Origin: Paenibacillus endophyticus
GTDB taxonomy: Bacteria; Bacillota; Bacilli; Paenibacillales; Paenibacillaceae
Assembly: GCF_014192395.1 (NCBI RefSeq)
Contig: NZ_JACHXW010000003.1
Location: forward strand, 1 to 64,000
DNA length: 64,000 nucleotides
Reading direction: 5' to 3'
Shown here: positions 18,234 to 28,016 of the stretch, piece after piece
How positions within the stretch are numbered: the first letter of the stretch is position 1
Layout of the letters: the number at the start of each line of letters is the position of its first letter
Made by a program: the position numbers and the translations under genes
The notes under the pieces: model-generated
Seen by the model: the letters and a program-made list of their open reading frames with translations, nothing else
Databases searched by the model: none
Told to the model about the DNA's origin: nothing

Positions 18234-18332
18234 TGGCGATTAACGGATTCATTCGCATATTTTCAGCCTTGGAACCCGAACCTATAGATTAGTATCTGCT
18301 CTAATTCAGAACGATCAATGGAGGTTTCCGAC

Positions 18333-20177
18333 ATGCTTAGAAAATGGATTGGCGCTTTAACCATTCTAGCCCTGGCAGCTCTGCTTATACCTACAACTCC
18401 TTTATTCGCGCCTAAAGAAGTCAAAAAAGAACCGCAATCCTCAAGCTTCACAGCCAAACGGGAGCATACGCTCAAAATAGCCGCCGTACAGTCTGACTTG
18501 AAAGCTACGGCGATGCTCTGCGCCTCAGAGTGCTCGAAAGATTTTCAAAAGCTCATGCATGCATCTATGGGTTCCAAAGCAGCTGCCAGCCAGCAAATCC
18601 AGCATATGATGCATGAACATATGCATATGAGCTACATCAGCTGGATCTCGGGAAAACGAAGCGTAGATCGTGGTGTTTTGCCCAAAACGGATAAAAATCA
18701 AATAGAAGCCTATGTAAAGGATGCAAAAGCTCAGGTAAGCAAAGGGGCCAAATATGAATCCGATGCCGTAACCGCGAAGGATGGCAGTCGTTATATGGTG
18801 CTTGGCGTTCCGGATGCGAAGCATGTCGGAATTGGCGTAGTAGGCGTCATCAAGCAGGACATTCTTAAATCCGTTGAGCAGCATCAGATGCGTAACTTGC
18901 GATTAATTCCCTACCCCGCTGAAGGAAATTACAAGATTGAATCCGTTAAACCGAATTCAACCATTGATACGGCCGTGCGCAGCGGCGAGGATAACGGGAA
19001 TGCCAGTCATTATCATATCCGCGATGTTGTCGTCCATTTCACGAAACCCTTGACTCCAAACGAGCTCGAACGTGTCAAAAGAGACATAAACGCGGAATCC
19101 ATGAAGCAGGTTGGCGATACCTTTATATTCCGATCGAGAAATATCGAGACTGACCAGCTCGTTCAATATTTTAAACAGACTTGGAATACCGAATATACAG
19201 AGCCCCATTATTTGTATATGACCAATGAGAGCACCTCCATCGTTCCCAATGACGCCTTATACTCCGAATATCAATGGAACCTGCCTTCCATTGAAACCGA
19301 GAAAGGCTGGAATATATCCAAGGGCAATGAAGAGGTCATTATTGCGGTGCTCGACACTGGCGTGCAAAGCAACCACCCTGATTTGAAAGGGAAAATAACA
19401 AAAGGCATCAACATCGTTGATGAAACAGCAGAACCGGACGATGACGTCGGTCATGGCACGCATGTTTCGGGAATTATCGGCGCTACCGTTAACAATAGCG
19501 AAGGCGTGGCAGGATTATCCTGGTACAACAAAATCATGCCGATCAAAGTGCTGGACAGCAGCGGAGCGGGCTCAACCTATTCGGTTGCACAAGGCATTAT
19601 TTGGGCAGTAGACCATGGGGCAAAAGTGATTAATATGAGCCTCGGCAACTACGCGCAAGCTGATTTCCTGCATGATGCCATCAAATATGCCTATGAGCAT
19701 GATGTAGTCATGATAGCTGCAAGCGGCAATGACAACACGGATCGCCCAGGCTACCCTGCCGCTTATCCGGAAGTATTCGCTGTTGCTGCCACGGATAGCA
19801 ATAAGGAAAAGGCGTCATTCTCCAACTACGGCAATTACATCGACGTGGCTGCTCCAGGCGACAGCATCGCAAGCACATACCCTGGCAGCCAATATGCCGC
19901 GTTATCTGGAACATCCATGGCAAGTCCGCACGTGGCTGCGTTAGCTGGTCTCATTCGTTCCGTCAATCCGGAATTGTCAAATGAGGAAGTGATGGAGCTT
20001 ATGAGAACATCGGCAAGTGACTTAGGCGCGAAAGGCAAGGACGATTATTTCGGCTACGGCGAGATCGATATCGTGAGGGCGCTCCAAGCAGCTTCAAAGT
20101 TCGGCGGAGCCTTGCAAACTTATCCCGACCAAGTAAAAAGGCGGCTTGAGCGAATTGCATCGCAGCCGGTGAAATAA
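18333..20177 (+). CDS. Secreted S8 family serine protease (subtilase)
   Basis: This 614-residue protein starts with a signal peptide (MLRKWIGALTILALAALLI, about 1-27). A long pro-region of about 310 residues follows, then a subtilisin domain. The triad is Asp341 (DTGV), His374 (GHGTHVSG) and Ser528 (GTSMASP). The pro-region contains an unusual His/Met cluster, HMMHEHMHM, at 91-99, and two nearby Cys. I use ATG 18333, eight bases after GGAGG; the ATG at 18318 overlaps that site. It probably degrades proteins outside the cell. No cell-wall anchor is visible at the C-terminus. Confidence 0.93.
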   Translation: MLRKWIGALTILALAALLIPTTPLFAPKEVKKEPQSSSFTAKREHTLKIAAVQSDLKATAMLCASECSKDFQKLMHASMGSKAAASQQIQHMMHEHMHMSYISWISGKRSVDRGVLPKTDKNQIEAYVKDAKAQVSKGAKYESDAVTAKDGSRYMVLGVPDAKHVGIGVVGVIKQDILKSVEQHQMRNLRLIPYPAEGNYKIESVKPNSTIDTAVRSGEDNGNASHYHIRDVVVHFTKPLTPNELERVKRDINAESMKQVGDTFIFRSRNIETDQLVQYFKQTWNTEYTEPHYLYMTNESTSIVPNDALYSEYQWNLPSIETEKGWNISKGNEEVIIAVLDTGVQSNHPDLKGKITKGINIVDETAEPDDDVGHGTHVSGIIGATVNNSEGVAGLSWYNKIMPIKVLDSSGAGSTYSVAQGIIWAVDHGAKVINMSLGNYAQADFLHDAIKYAYEHDVVMIAASGNDNTDRPGYPAAYPEVFAVAATDSNKEKASFSNYGNYIDVAAPGDSIASTYPGSQYAALSGTSMASPHVAALAGLIRSVNPELSNEEVMELMRTSASDLGAKGKDDYFGYGEIDIVRALQAASKFGGALQTYPDQVKRRLERIASQPVK

Positions 20178-20190
20178 AAATAGACACAAT

Positions 20191-20222
20191 AAAGCACCCG
20201 TCGCATGCGATGGGTGCTCTTT
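20191..20222. terminator. Bidirectional terminator between subtilase and rnpB
   Basis: AGCACCC (20193-20199) pairs with GGGTGCT (20212-20218), with further pairing inside (TCGC/GCGA). CTTT lies on the plus side and a TTTATTG run on the minus side. Confidence 0.75.
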
Positions 20223-20239
20223 GTTAGTTATAAAGTCGT

Positions 20240-20651
20240 GCGGAAAGTTTGCCGTAAGCCGGGTTCTGTACTTCTGGTGGTCCAAACGGGAACGACCCTC
20301 CCACGATGAAGCGACAATCATCTATCTAGGCCGCACATTGCTATGCGGCTCCAGCAACCAACCCGGACGCGCCTCAGGCTAAGGCTGCAGCTTAGGGGCT
20401 GCGGCGTCCTCTCGGTCTTGCTCCAGATGGGGTTTACCAGGAACATAGTCACCTATGCTCCTCGTGGTCTCTTACACCACGGTTCCACCCTTACCTGTAC
20501 CGGCATAAAGCCGGCCATCGGCGGTCCATTTCTGTGGCACTATCCTTCAGCTCGCGCTGACTGGACGTTATCCAGCATCCTGCCCTGCGGAGCCCGGACT
20601 TTCCTCTCGCGGCAACAAAGGCCGCCAGCGATTGTCTGTCAAACTTTCCGT
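20240..20651 (-). ncRNA. rnpB: RNase P RNA (type A features)
   Basis: On the minus strand the conserved elements of bacterial RNase P RNA appear in order: GAGGAAAGTCCGGGCTCC, ACAGAAATGGACCGCC, GGTAAGGGTGGAACC, GGAGCAAGACC, GGCCTAGATAGATGA and ACAGAACCCGGCTTAC. The ends pair perfectly (GGAAAGTTTG with CAAACTTTCC, 20640-20649 and 20242-20251), forming helix P1. The GGTAAACCCC...GGAGCAAGACC segment and the 3' ACAGAACCCGGCTTA are like E. coli type A, not the B. subtilis type B. It processes tRNA 5' ends with RnpA. Confidence 0.96.
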
Positions 20652-20661
20652 GGCATCGTTA

Positions 20662-20690
20662 AGTATACAAGCAATCGGGCAAAAGCTCAA
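20662..20690 (-). promoter_or_regulatory. Promoter of rnpB
   Basis: TTGAGC (20685-20690) and TATACT (20662-20667) on the minus strand are 17 bp apart. Transcription would start near 20655, just before helix P1. Confidence 0.75.
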
Positions 20691-20747
20691 CCCTCAAACG
20701 ATTACCATATTCAAATCGTTGCGCGCATCTCATGGATGCACAGCTTT

Positions 20748-21869
20748 TCAAATGAAAATAAAGGGCTCTGTATGCAAGGTTGATGCAATAGCCTTGGTTT
20801 CAGATTTGCTGTCTGCAAGCTGTTCATTCAGCCACTCTGCTACCTTGTGCTTCATGACCTTTTCGATGTTATGGCCGGGATCAATAATCGAAATGCCTGC
20901 TGCAAGCGCATCATGCGCCGTATGATAATCGATATCTCCCGTCACCAATACGTCAGCTCCGGCGAAGATTGCATGCCTTACATATCTCGAGCCAGAGCCT
21001 CCAAGCACGGCAGCCTTCCGGATCACTCGGTCAAGCTTTCCGACGACGCGTACGGCTGGAACATCGAAAACCTCCTTCGCTCGTTCAGCAAGTTCACCAA
21101 GCGTCAAGGGTGCCAGCAGCTTGCCTGCACGTCCGAGTCCGAAGGATCTACCCTTCAAATCAACCGGATATAAATCATAGGCCACTTCTTCATACGGATG
21201 AGCTTTCAGCATCGCTTGCACTGTCTTGCGGTGTACGCTGTACGGAACAATCGTCTCGATTCTTATTTCTTCCGTTCGTTCAAGCTTGCCCTGTGACCCG
21301 ATATAAGGCTCTGTACCCGGTCCGGGAACAAAGGTGCCCGTACCCTTCATATTGAAGCTGCAATTGCTATAGCTGCCAATTGTGCCTGCTCCCGAGCGCC
21401 AAACAGCCTCTAAAACCTGCTCATGATGGCTTTCGGGAACAAACACAACCAGCTTGTATAATTTATCCGTATGGACCTCTTCCAAGGATTGTCTGCCTTC
21501 CGGCATAATGCCGACAAGGTCAGCTATCCAATCATTGATCCCGCCGTCCGCAACATCCAGATTAGTATGTGAAATATAGACCGCAATATCATTTTTGATG
21601 AGCTTCTCGTACAATTTCCCAGCTGCCGTTGAAGTATCCAGCTTGGCTAGTGGACGATAAATAATCGCATGATGTGCGATGATGAGCTCTGCCCCTGTTT
21701 CAATGGCTTCCTCGACAACTGCATCCGTAACGTCCAATGCAACCAAAACTTTTGTAATCGGTTTATTTAATGTGCCCAGCTGCAGGCCGATTTTGTCATT
21801 CTCAACCGCATAATGCTTCGGTGCAAGCTGCTCCATTAGCTGGATGACGGATTGTCCGTTCGCAAACAT
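20748..21869 (-). CDS. Nif3-like dinuclear metal centre protein (YqfO)
   Basis: The 373-residue protein has the two Nif3 halves: an N-terminal metal-binding part with HHAIIYRPL and SHTNLDVADGG, and a C-terminal part with GDIDYHTAHDA and DPGHNIE. A middle insert of about 100 residues (CutA/PII-like) is typical of the Firmicute form. The activity is not established. It overlaps the 3' end of trmK by 34 bp and has an AAGGAGG site, so it is co-transcribed and perhaps coupled. Confidence 0.92.
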   Translation of the reverse strand: MFANGQSVIQLMEQLAPKHYAVENDKIGLQLGTLNKPITKVLVALDVTDAVVEEAIETGAELIIAHHAIIYRPLAKLDTSTAAGKLYEKLIKNDIAVYISHTNLDVADGGINDWIADLVGIMPEGRQSLEEVHTDKLYKLVVFVPESHHEQVLEAVWRSGAGTIGSYSNCSFNMKGTGTFVPGPGTEPYIGSQGKLERTEEIRIETIVPYSVHRKTVQAMLKAHPYEEVAYDLYPVDLKGRSFGLGRAGKLLAPLTLGELAERAKEVFDVPAVRVVGKLDRVIRKAAVLGGSGSRYVRHAIFAGADVLVTGDIDYHTAHDALAAGISIIDPGHNIEKVMKHKVAEWLNEQLADSKSETKAIASTLHTEPFIFI

Positions 21870-22618
21870 TGCAAAACCTCCTTAATCACATTCATTTCGG
21901 CCAGAAACTGATCCCGCTTTATGGCCGATTCGGGCAGCTCAGACGTCGCGAGCTGCCCGCAAATCCGCTCCAGCTTGTTAAGCTCATGCTGCCATTTCCT
22001 GAACAAAACCTGCTGAGGCTGACGCAGCAAATATGGTCCCATTTGAAGTTGAATTAGAAACCATTGTTCTACTCCAAGCGTCATTTGTTTGTTGCCCGAA
22101 TGATACAATTCATGGTTGCGTTTCTCTGCATCATTGATGCGAACAGCATGCAGAACTTCATAAATCTTCCCATCCTCTTCGAGAATGCTTTCCGATTTAA
22201 GAAACCAATTATGCTTCAGCAGCCATTTGCGCACGAGCTCCTCGCCTACATTCGGCTGCAGCACAAGCTCCGTTACTCCTTCAAGCTTTCCAGCAGCATA
22301 ACCCGCTTCAAGAATATCACTCATTAAGCTTCCGCCCATGCCGGCTATCGTAACCGTCTCCGCTTCATTTGGAAGCAGCACGCTGAGCCCATCTCCTTGG
22401 CGAACGGTCAGACGTGCCGTTAAGCCTGCATCCGCCCCTTGCTTTCTAGCTGCCTCGTATGGTCCGCGATTAAGCTCTCCAGCAATGGCAGAAGGCGACA
22501 CATTCGCCTGAAGCAGATAAACGGGAAGCATGGCATGATCCGAGCCGATATCAGCTACTCGATTCCCAATCGTTACATAATCCGCAATCTTCTGCAGACG
22601 TTTTGATAATTTCAACAT
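21836..22618 (-). CDS. trmK: tRNA (adenine-22-N1)-methyltransferase
   Basis: This 260-residue SAM methyltransferase modifies A22 of tRNA. The N-terminal motif I reads NRVADIGSDHAMLPVYLL, followed by AGMGGSLMSDIL. The C-terminal part is helical, as in TrmK. I use ATG 22618, which overlaps the upstream stop as TAATG. The extension to 22639 has no better ribosome site. TrmK-Nif3 adjacency downstream of rpoD is the B. subtilis order. Confidence 0.92.
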   Translation of the reverse strand: MLKLSKRLQKIADYVTIGNRVADIGSDHAMLPVYLLQANVSPSAIAGELNRGPYEAARKQGADAGLTARLTVRQGDGLSVLLPNEAETVTIAGMGGSLMSDILEAGYAAGKLEGVTELVLQPNVGEELVRKWLLKHNWFLKSESILEEDGKIYEVLHAVRINDAEKRNHELYHSGNKQMTLGVEQWFLIQLQMGPYLLRQPQQVLFRKWQHELNKLERICGQLATSELPESAIKRDQFLAEMNVIKEVLQCLRTDNPSSS

Positions 22619-23454
22619 TATACAACCCACACCATCCATCGTTTTCGCATTAAAAATAACAAGCCGCCGCCAATCGCGATTTTAATGATTAGCTGCAGCT
22701 GCAGCCAAGCCATTACATCAGCGAACATCACGGCATATAGCTCCGGCATGAACCAAACTAGCGAGCAAGTCACAAAGAGCACTGCCGATACAGCTTTTGA
22801 CCATCGATGCATAAACCAACTGCCCCAACCAAACAAACAGGCGATCGGCAGCCAGTATAGCTGTATTTCATACCACTTGGAATCTGCCGTAAACTCCGAT
22901 AGAAGCCAAGCGTATACAAGAACAACCGCAAGCCAGCCGCTAAAATGCAAGGCCGGTATACGTGCTGCAATTCCGTATGTAATCCAAAAGATTGCGCTAA
23001 AAGCGAGCAGGCCAGTTCGCCAGCCCCAATGGTCTAGTCCATGGTAATTCAGCATGTATAATCCTCCCCCAAGGAGGAGCAGCATGCCAGTGCTTGTGAT
23101 TGATAATCCAGCTGCTTCGTTACGCCCTCTCAGACGTTGTCCGATGCGTAAAAAAACAACCGTTCCAAGCGCCACAACAGCCATTTGCAATAGCGGATGA
23201 AATTCGTTAAAATAAAGCACAACAAAGGAAATTAAGGTAAAAGTACCAAATGTAAGGAACCATTGCATTCCCGTTGCTTTTTGCACAGCAGCAATTGCTT
23301 TTCCCACTGTATTTTGCTGAACTTTGTTTGTATGGATCGTATCTTGATCAGCATATAAATTCAGCAGAAAGTCACAGTATTGATCTGGAAGCAGCTTGCT
23401 GCGTCTCCAATGATCAATTTCTTTCACGATAATTTGCCGACGATCCTCATTCAT
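22618..23454 (-). CDS. Multi-spanning membrane protein of unknown function
   Basis: The 278-residue protein begins with a soluble section (1-60; WRRSKLLPDQYCDFLLNLY) and then has about eight membrane segments. The layout recalls DUF2157-type proteins, but I do not recognise a defining motif. It lies between the rpoD terminator and trmK and overlaps trmK by one base, so it probably starts the trmK-nif3 unit. Confidence 0.7.
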   Translation of the reverse strand: MNEDRRQIIVKEIDHWRRSKLLPDQYCDFLLNLYADQDTIHTNKVQQNTVGKAIAAVQKATGMQWFLTFGTFTLISFVVLYFNEFHPLLQMAVVALGTVVFLRIGQRLRGRNEAAGLSITSTGMLLLLGGGLYMLNYHGLDHWGWRTGLLAFSAIFWITYGIAARIPALHFSGWLAVVLVYAWLLSEFTADSKWYEIQLYWLPIACLFGWGSWFMHRWSKAVSAVLFVTCSLVWFMPELYAVMFADVMAWLQLQLIIKIAIGGGLLFLMRKRWMVWVV

Positions 23455-23524
23455 CGTATTTCGCTGTCCCTTCGGTCCCGATTGGCCTATATCTAATTAT
23501 AAGTTGTATGAGGCCCGTTCTTTA

Positions 23525-23557
23525 GAAAAAAGACCTTGCTGCAAGAGCAGAAAGGTC
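23525..23557 (-). terminator. Terminator of the dnaG-rpoD unit
   Basis: GACCTT pairs with AAGGTC and an inner CTGC with GCAG, around a TCTT loop. Six T follow on the minus strand, about 20 bp after the rpoD stop. Confidence 0.88.
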
Positions 23558-23578
23558 AATATCCCAAACATATCGTAT

Positions 23579-24709
23579 TTATTCAAGGAAATCCTTCAAC
23601 CGCTTGCTGCGGCTCGGATGGCGAAGCTTGCGCAGTGCTTTGGCTTCAATTTGGCGGATACGCTCACGAGTCACGCCAAAAACCTTGCCTACTTCTTCAA
23701 GCGTTCTCGTACGGCCGTCATCAAGTCCAAAACGAAGACGCAAAACGTTCTCCTCACGTTCGGTCAAGGTGTCCAGCACATCCTCAAGCTGTTCCTTGAG
23801 AAGCTCATAAGCTGCTGCATCAGCAGGAGCAAGCGCTTCTTGATCCTCAATGAAGTCTCCCAGATGAGAATCGTCTTCTTCCCCGATTGGCGTTTCAAGC
23901 GATACTGGCTCTTGCGCTATTTTCATGATTTCCCGAACTTTTTCCGTACTTAGCTCCATCTCGGCAGCAATTTCCTCTGGCGTCGGTTCACGCCCAAGCT
24001 CTTGCAGCAATTGACGGGATACCCGAATTAATTTGTTGATGGTTTCCACCATATGAACAGGAATCCGAATCGTACGCGCTTGGTCAGCTATCGCGCGAGT
24101 AATCGCCTGACGAATCCACCATGTCGCATACGTACTGAATTTGAAGCCCTTCTGATGGTCAAACTTCTCGACAGCTTTGATCAAGCCCATATTGCCCTCT
24201 TGGATCAAATCGAGGAAAAGCATTCCACGGCCTACGTACCGCTTCGCGATACTAACGACTAACCGCAGGTTTGCCTCAGCCAATCTACGTTTAGCCTCTT
24301 CGTCGCCATTCTCGATACGCTGTGCAAGCTCGACCTCGTCATCCGCAGAAAGAAGCGGAACCCGACCGATTTCTTTTAAATACATCCGTACAGGATCATT
24401 AATTTTAATGCCTGGCGGCAATGCAAGATCATCATCGAAATTAAAGTCATCCTGCTCACGCTCTTGCTCTTCCCCTTGGGCAGCGAGTGGATTTTCTTCA
24501 TCGTTTTCGTTCAGTACCTCAATCCCAAAATCATCGAGCTGTTCGAAAAATTCATCAATTTGTTCAGGATCCTGATCGAACGGAGCCAACTTATCCATAA
24601 TTTCTTTATACGTCAAAGATGACCTCTTCTTGCCTTGTTCAATCAACTGATCCTTCACATGATCCAGTTTTTGTTCGGTGTCTAGTTCAGTATGTTGATC
24701 ATTCGCCAT
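23579..24709 (-). CDS. rpoD: RNA polymerase principal sigma factor SigA
   Basis: This is the housekeeping sigma factor, 376 residues. It has an N-terminal region 1.1-like part, then region 2 ([20 protein letters not shown] and [11 protein letters not shown]), which melts the -10 element, region 3, and region 4 with [19 protein letters not shown], which reads the -35 element. The length is typical of B. subtilis SigA. It begins 18 bp after the dnaG stop with a GGGAGG site and ends before a clear terminator. Confidence 0.98.
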   Translation of the reverse strand: MANDQHTELDTEQKLDHVKDQLIEQGKKRSSLTYKEIMDKLAPFDQDPEQIDEFFEQLDDFGIEVLNENDEENPLAAQGEEQEREQDDFNFDDDLALPPGIKINDPVRMYLKEIGRVPLLSADDEVELAQRIENGDEEAKRRLAEANLRLVVSIAKRYVGRGMLFLDLIQEGNMGLIKAVEKFDHQKGFKFSTYATWWIRQAITRAIADQARTIRIPVHMVETINKLIRVSRQLLQELGREPTPEEIAAEMELSTEKVREIMKIAQEPVSLETPIGEEDDSHLGDFIEDQEALAPADAAAYELLKEQLEDVLDTLTEREENVLRLRFGLDDGRTRTLEEVGKVFGVTRERIRQIEAKALRKLRHPSRSKRLKDFLE

Positions 24710-24727
24710 ATTCCGACTCCCTCCCCC

Positions 24728-26581
24728 CTAGAAACGATCTTCCTGTCGACCTTTAAGCTGTCTCTCTAGGGTTATAATCTCACTTGCTATTTGTGCTGCT
24801 GCCAGAAAATCTCCGGTACGCTCAGCGCGCACCATTTCTTCTTTCTTACGATCAATATCTAGGTACTGCGGAACCTTTAGGATGTCTTGAATATAAGCGT
24901 TCATCGTCGTATCGTCGAATGGAAAGTCACTGTCCATCATCAGAATCGATGCTGCTGTGCGCTCCAATCGATCATCGAGCAGCGTTGCGATGAAACGACT
25001 CGCATCCGGATCGTAGCCTTGAGCAAAATAAGCGTATAAATAAGCAGCAAGAGCTGCGTGATCCTCTACATTAAACGCATCGCCTAAACGTTCATGAACC
25101 GCTTGTGCAACTTCCCTATCCCGCATCATGACATGCAGCAACCTTCGTTCTGCATGCGTATAAGCGGGCATTAGAGTAGGCGGTCCAGACTTTCGGGGCT
25201 TTTCATTCCTACCATTATTCCACGAATTGTCGTTATTATCCCCTTGCGGTTTCTTTTTTTGCAGCTCTAGTCTAATTTGGTGACAGTCCTGCTTCAAGGC
25301 GTCAAGGGAGATATCGAACTCACGGGATATTTCCTTTAAGTAGACCTCGCGTTCTGTTGATGAATCAAGCTCCGCAACAATTTGTACCGCTTCGAGCAGA
25401 TAGTTCTTTCTACCTTCTTCTTTTAGCAGTATATGGTTTTTCCTTGAATATATAAGCTTAAATTTTGTTACCGATACCGGCTGGTCCATCGTATCCCGCA
25501 GGAATGCTTCCGGGCCATATTCACTTATATAATCGTCGGGATCCTTGCCTTTCGGAAGCATCGCCACCGACACTTTCAAACCCGCGCCTTCCAGCATCGG
25601 AATTGATTTGTGCGCTGCTGCTTGTCCTGCATCGTCACCGTCGTAGCAGATGATCACTTCCTCGGCTTGACGCTTGAGAATAGCGCAATGCTCTTCGGTC
25701 AAAGCCGTTCCCATGGTCGCAATGCCGTTTTTGACACCTGCACTCCATGACTTAATGACATCCATGTAACCTTCAAACAATACGACCTGCTTGCTCTTGC
25801 GAATAGCAGGGCGCGCATTGTGCAGGTTGTAAAGTGTTCTGCTTTTCGTAAACAGCATCGTCTCCGAGGTATTCAAGTATTTCGGCTGTCCTTCGCCTAT
25901 AATGCGACCCGCAAACGCGGAAGCTTTGCCGTCTCGATCCCAAATCGGAAACATAATGCGATTACGAAACCGGTCCACATATCCACTCCCGTCAGCTTTC
26001 GCCGAGAGCAACCCGCCTTTTTCCATCAGTGCTAAGTCGAAGCCCCGATTCGTCAAAAACCGAGCAAGCAAGTCCCATTCCTCAGGCGCGTAACCGAGCA
26101 TAAAATGATCGATTAGCTTATCACTGAGATTCCGCTCCCGCAAATATTGCTTAGCGGCCTGACCCTGCTTTGTATTATTGAGCACATGATGATAAAGCTT
26201 AATAGTAAGCTCATGCGCTTCAATAATTTTGGCTCGGTCTGCATCATGCGGAGTGGCTTTGCTTCCTTCGGGAGAGCCCCATGTTATGGGCATTCCCGCA
26301 TCGAGCGCTAGCAAGCGAACGGCTTCGGGAAAAGAATAACCTTCCATTTCCTCATAGAAGCGAATGACGTTGCCGCCTTTCCCGCAGCCATAGCAATGGT
26401 AAATTTGGAGCTCCGGCGTAACTGTAAACGAGGGAGTCTTCTCCGAATGGAACGGACATAACCCCTTCATATATTTGCCGTGCTTCGTGAGATGAACGTA
26501 TTTCCCGACCGTCTCTACGATGTCATAATGCTTGCGAACCGCATCAATGATCTCCTCCGGTATTTTATTACCGTATGTCAT
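24728..26581 (-). CDS. dnaG: DNA primase
   Basis: DnaG makes RNA primers at the replication fork. The 617-residue protein has the CHC2 zinc finger (Cys42, His45, Cys63, Cys66), the RNA polymerase core and a TOPRIM fold (LFEGYMDV and YDGDDAG). A C-terminal helicase-binding domain that should contact DnaB/DnaC helicase follows. The ATG has an AGGTGATG site. Order yqxD-dnaG-rpoD matches B. subtilis. Confidence 0.98.
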   Translation of the reverse strand: MTYGNKIPEEIIDAVRKHYDIVETVGKYVHLTKHGKYMKGLCPFHSEKTPSFTVTPELQIYHCYGCGKGGNVIRFYEEMEGYSFPEAVRLLALDAGMPITWGSPEGSKATPHDADRAKIIEAHELTIKLYHHVLNNTKQGQAAKQYLRERNLSDKLIDHFMLGYAPEEWDLLARFLTNRGFDLALMEKGGLLSAKADGSGYVDRFRNRIMFPIWDRDGKASAFAGRIIGEGQPKYLNTSETMLFTKSRTLYNLHNARPAIRKSKQVVLFEGYMDVIKSWSAGVKNGIATMGTALTEEHCAILKRQAEEVIICYDGDDAGQAAAHKSIPMLEGAGLKVSVAMLPKGKDPDDYISEYGPEAFLRDTMDQPVSVTKFKLIYSRKNHILLKEEGRKNYLLEAVQIVAELDSSTEREVYLKEISREFDISLDALKQDCHQIRLELQKKKPQGDNNDNSWNNGRNEKPRKSGPPTLMPAYTHAERRLLHVMMRDREVAQAVHERLGDAFNVEDHAALAAYLYAYFAQGYDPDASRFIATLLDDRLERTAASILMMDSDFPFDDTTMNAYIQDILKVPQYLDIDRKKEEMVRAERTGDFLAAAQIASEIITLERQLKGRQEDRF

Positions 26582-26622
26582 CGTTCATCACCTTCATCCT
26601 AGTAACACGTAAATAATATTCG

Positions 26623-27069
26623 CTATACGTCATGGTTCTCCTGCTCATTTCGCAAAACTTTTGTCAACTTTTGTTGAAATCGATCACGATCATCGTTATT
26701 CATCGCTTTAGGCCCTCTTGTTTTGCCGCCAGTTCGGCGGCGTTTAGCAAGCTCATGCCTTCGCTCCATCAAATAATCGATGTTGTCGTTCGTATATTCT
26801 TCCCCTCGCGGAGACAATACGATTGCTCCTTTGCCGATAGCGATGCATGCCAAGCCGAAATCCTGCGTAACCACGATATCTCCACGCGCGATATGGTTAA
26901 CGATATACAGATCGACGGATTGATTGCTCCGGTCGACCTGAACGATATCTACGCCTTGCTGCGGCTCAAGCCTGTGGTCATGAGAAGCAACCATCAGCAC
27001 CGGAACGGAGAAGGCTCTGGCCGTTTCGCCTATTTCTGCTTTTACCGGGCATGCATCTGCGTCAACCAC
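26623..27069 (-). CDS. YaiI/YqxD family protein (DUF188)
   Basis: The 148-residue reading begins with the family hallmark VDADACPVK; downstream are TQDFGLA and the basic tail RRTGGKTRGPK. The PIN-like fold suggests a nuclease, but no activity is proven. The GTG at 27069 gives an unusually short N-terminus and has no clear ribosome site. The frame is open back to TGA at 27100-27102, and an ATT codon at 27091-27093 lies five bases after GGTGAT. Starting there would restore the first beta-strand (RIEKPIIVVDADACPV). The true start is therefore uncertain. Confidence 0.85.
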   Translation of the reverse strand: MVDADACPVKAEIGETARAFSVPVLMVASHDHRLEPQQGVDIVQVDRSNQSVDLYIVNHIARGDIVVTQDFGLACIAIGKGAIVLSPRGEEYTNDNIDYLMERRHELAKRRRTGGKTRGPKAMNNDDRDRFQQKLTKVLRNEQENHDV

Positions 27070-27173
27070 AATAATAGGCTTCTCTATCCGAATAGGTGAT
27101 CACCGCTCAGTTTCGTATTCTTTTCCTATACTATTATATACGGCATAACTGCAAAAAATCCTGCCGCCTGCTG

Positions 27174-27989
27174 TTATGGCATCCGTACATATTCCATAAT
27201 CAAGCTGGCGGTTTCTTCGACTGCCCGATGCGAGACGTCAATAATAACGCACCCAAGCTGCTTCATAATATTATCGGCATAAAGAAGCTCTTTTTCAATA
27301 CGGTCCGGCGTCGCATAGGATGCATTATTTGGCAGACCTAATGCTTTAAGCCTTTCCTTCCTGATCGTATTCAGATAGGGAACGCCGATTGTTAGTCCGA
27401 TTACTTTCCGCTTCGGAATTTTAAACAGTTCATCCGGCGGCTTGAGCTCCGGCACAAGCGGCACGTTGGCAACCTTGTATTTTTGATGAGCGAGATACAT
27501 CGACAAAGGCGTTTTGGACGTTCGGGATACGCCTACCAATACGATATCTGCTTTGAGAACGCCTGAAGTATCCCTCGCGTCATCATATTTAACTGCGAAT
27601 TCGACCGCCTCCACCTTACGGAAGTAGTCCGCGTCAAGCACATGGTTAAGACCCGGCTCTTGACGTGATTTGCGGCCGGTGCGCAGTTCAAGCGTTTCTA
27701 TGAATGAGCCCAATAAATCGATAGCCTTTACGCCATGCTCATCGGCAAGTTTTTTCATGCAGTCGCGGAGATGCGGAATGACTAGCGTGTAGATCACGAT
27801 TGCATCGACTTCCTTAGCCTGCATAATAATACGCTGCAAGCCATGTTCCTCTGTAATAAACGGAGCTCGGCGAATTTCCGTATGAAGCGGGTGAAATTGA
27901 GCGATTGCCGCACGCACGACAAGCTCACCCGTATCACCAGCCGCATCGGATACGACATAGACGATTACTTCGGGATTTAAACGTGACAT
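27174..27989 (-). CDS. Pyruvate, phosphate dikinase / PEP synthase regulatory protein (YqfL)
   Basis: The 271-residue protein is of the DUF299 family, bifunctional kinase-pyrophosphorylases that switch PPDK or PEP synthase on and off by threonyl phosphorylation. The P-loop-like motif is GVSRTSKTPLS near residue 150, and the start SRLNPEVIVYVVSDAAGDT is typical. The target enzyme is not in the window. The ATG follows AGGAGG. It lies 27 bp after glyS. Confidence 0.93.
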   Translation of the reverse strand: MSRLNPEVIVYVVSDAAGDTGELVVRAAIAQFHPLHTEIRRAPFITEEHGLQRIIMQAKEVDAIVIYTLVIPHLRDCMKKLADEHGVKAIDLLGSFIETLELRTGRKSRQEPGLNHVLDADYFRKVEAVEFAVKYDDARDTSGVLKADIVLVGVSRTSKTPLSMYLAHQKYKVANVPLVPELKPPDELFKIPKRKVIGLTIGVPYLNTIRKERLKALGLPNNASYATPDRIEKELLYADNIMKQLGCVIIDVSHRAVEETASLIMEYVRMP

Positions 27990-28016
27990 GATCCTTCATC
28001 CTCCTGACTACATCAA

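Noticed and set aside
20343..20783. Plus-strand 146-codon ORF
   Set aside because: It lies over the RNase P RNA gene, on the other strand, and has no ribosome site or recognisable protein.
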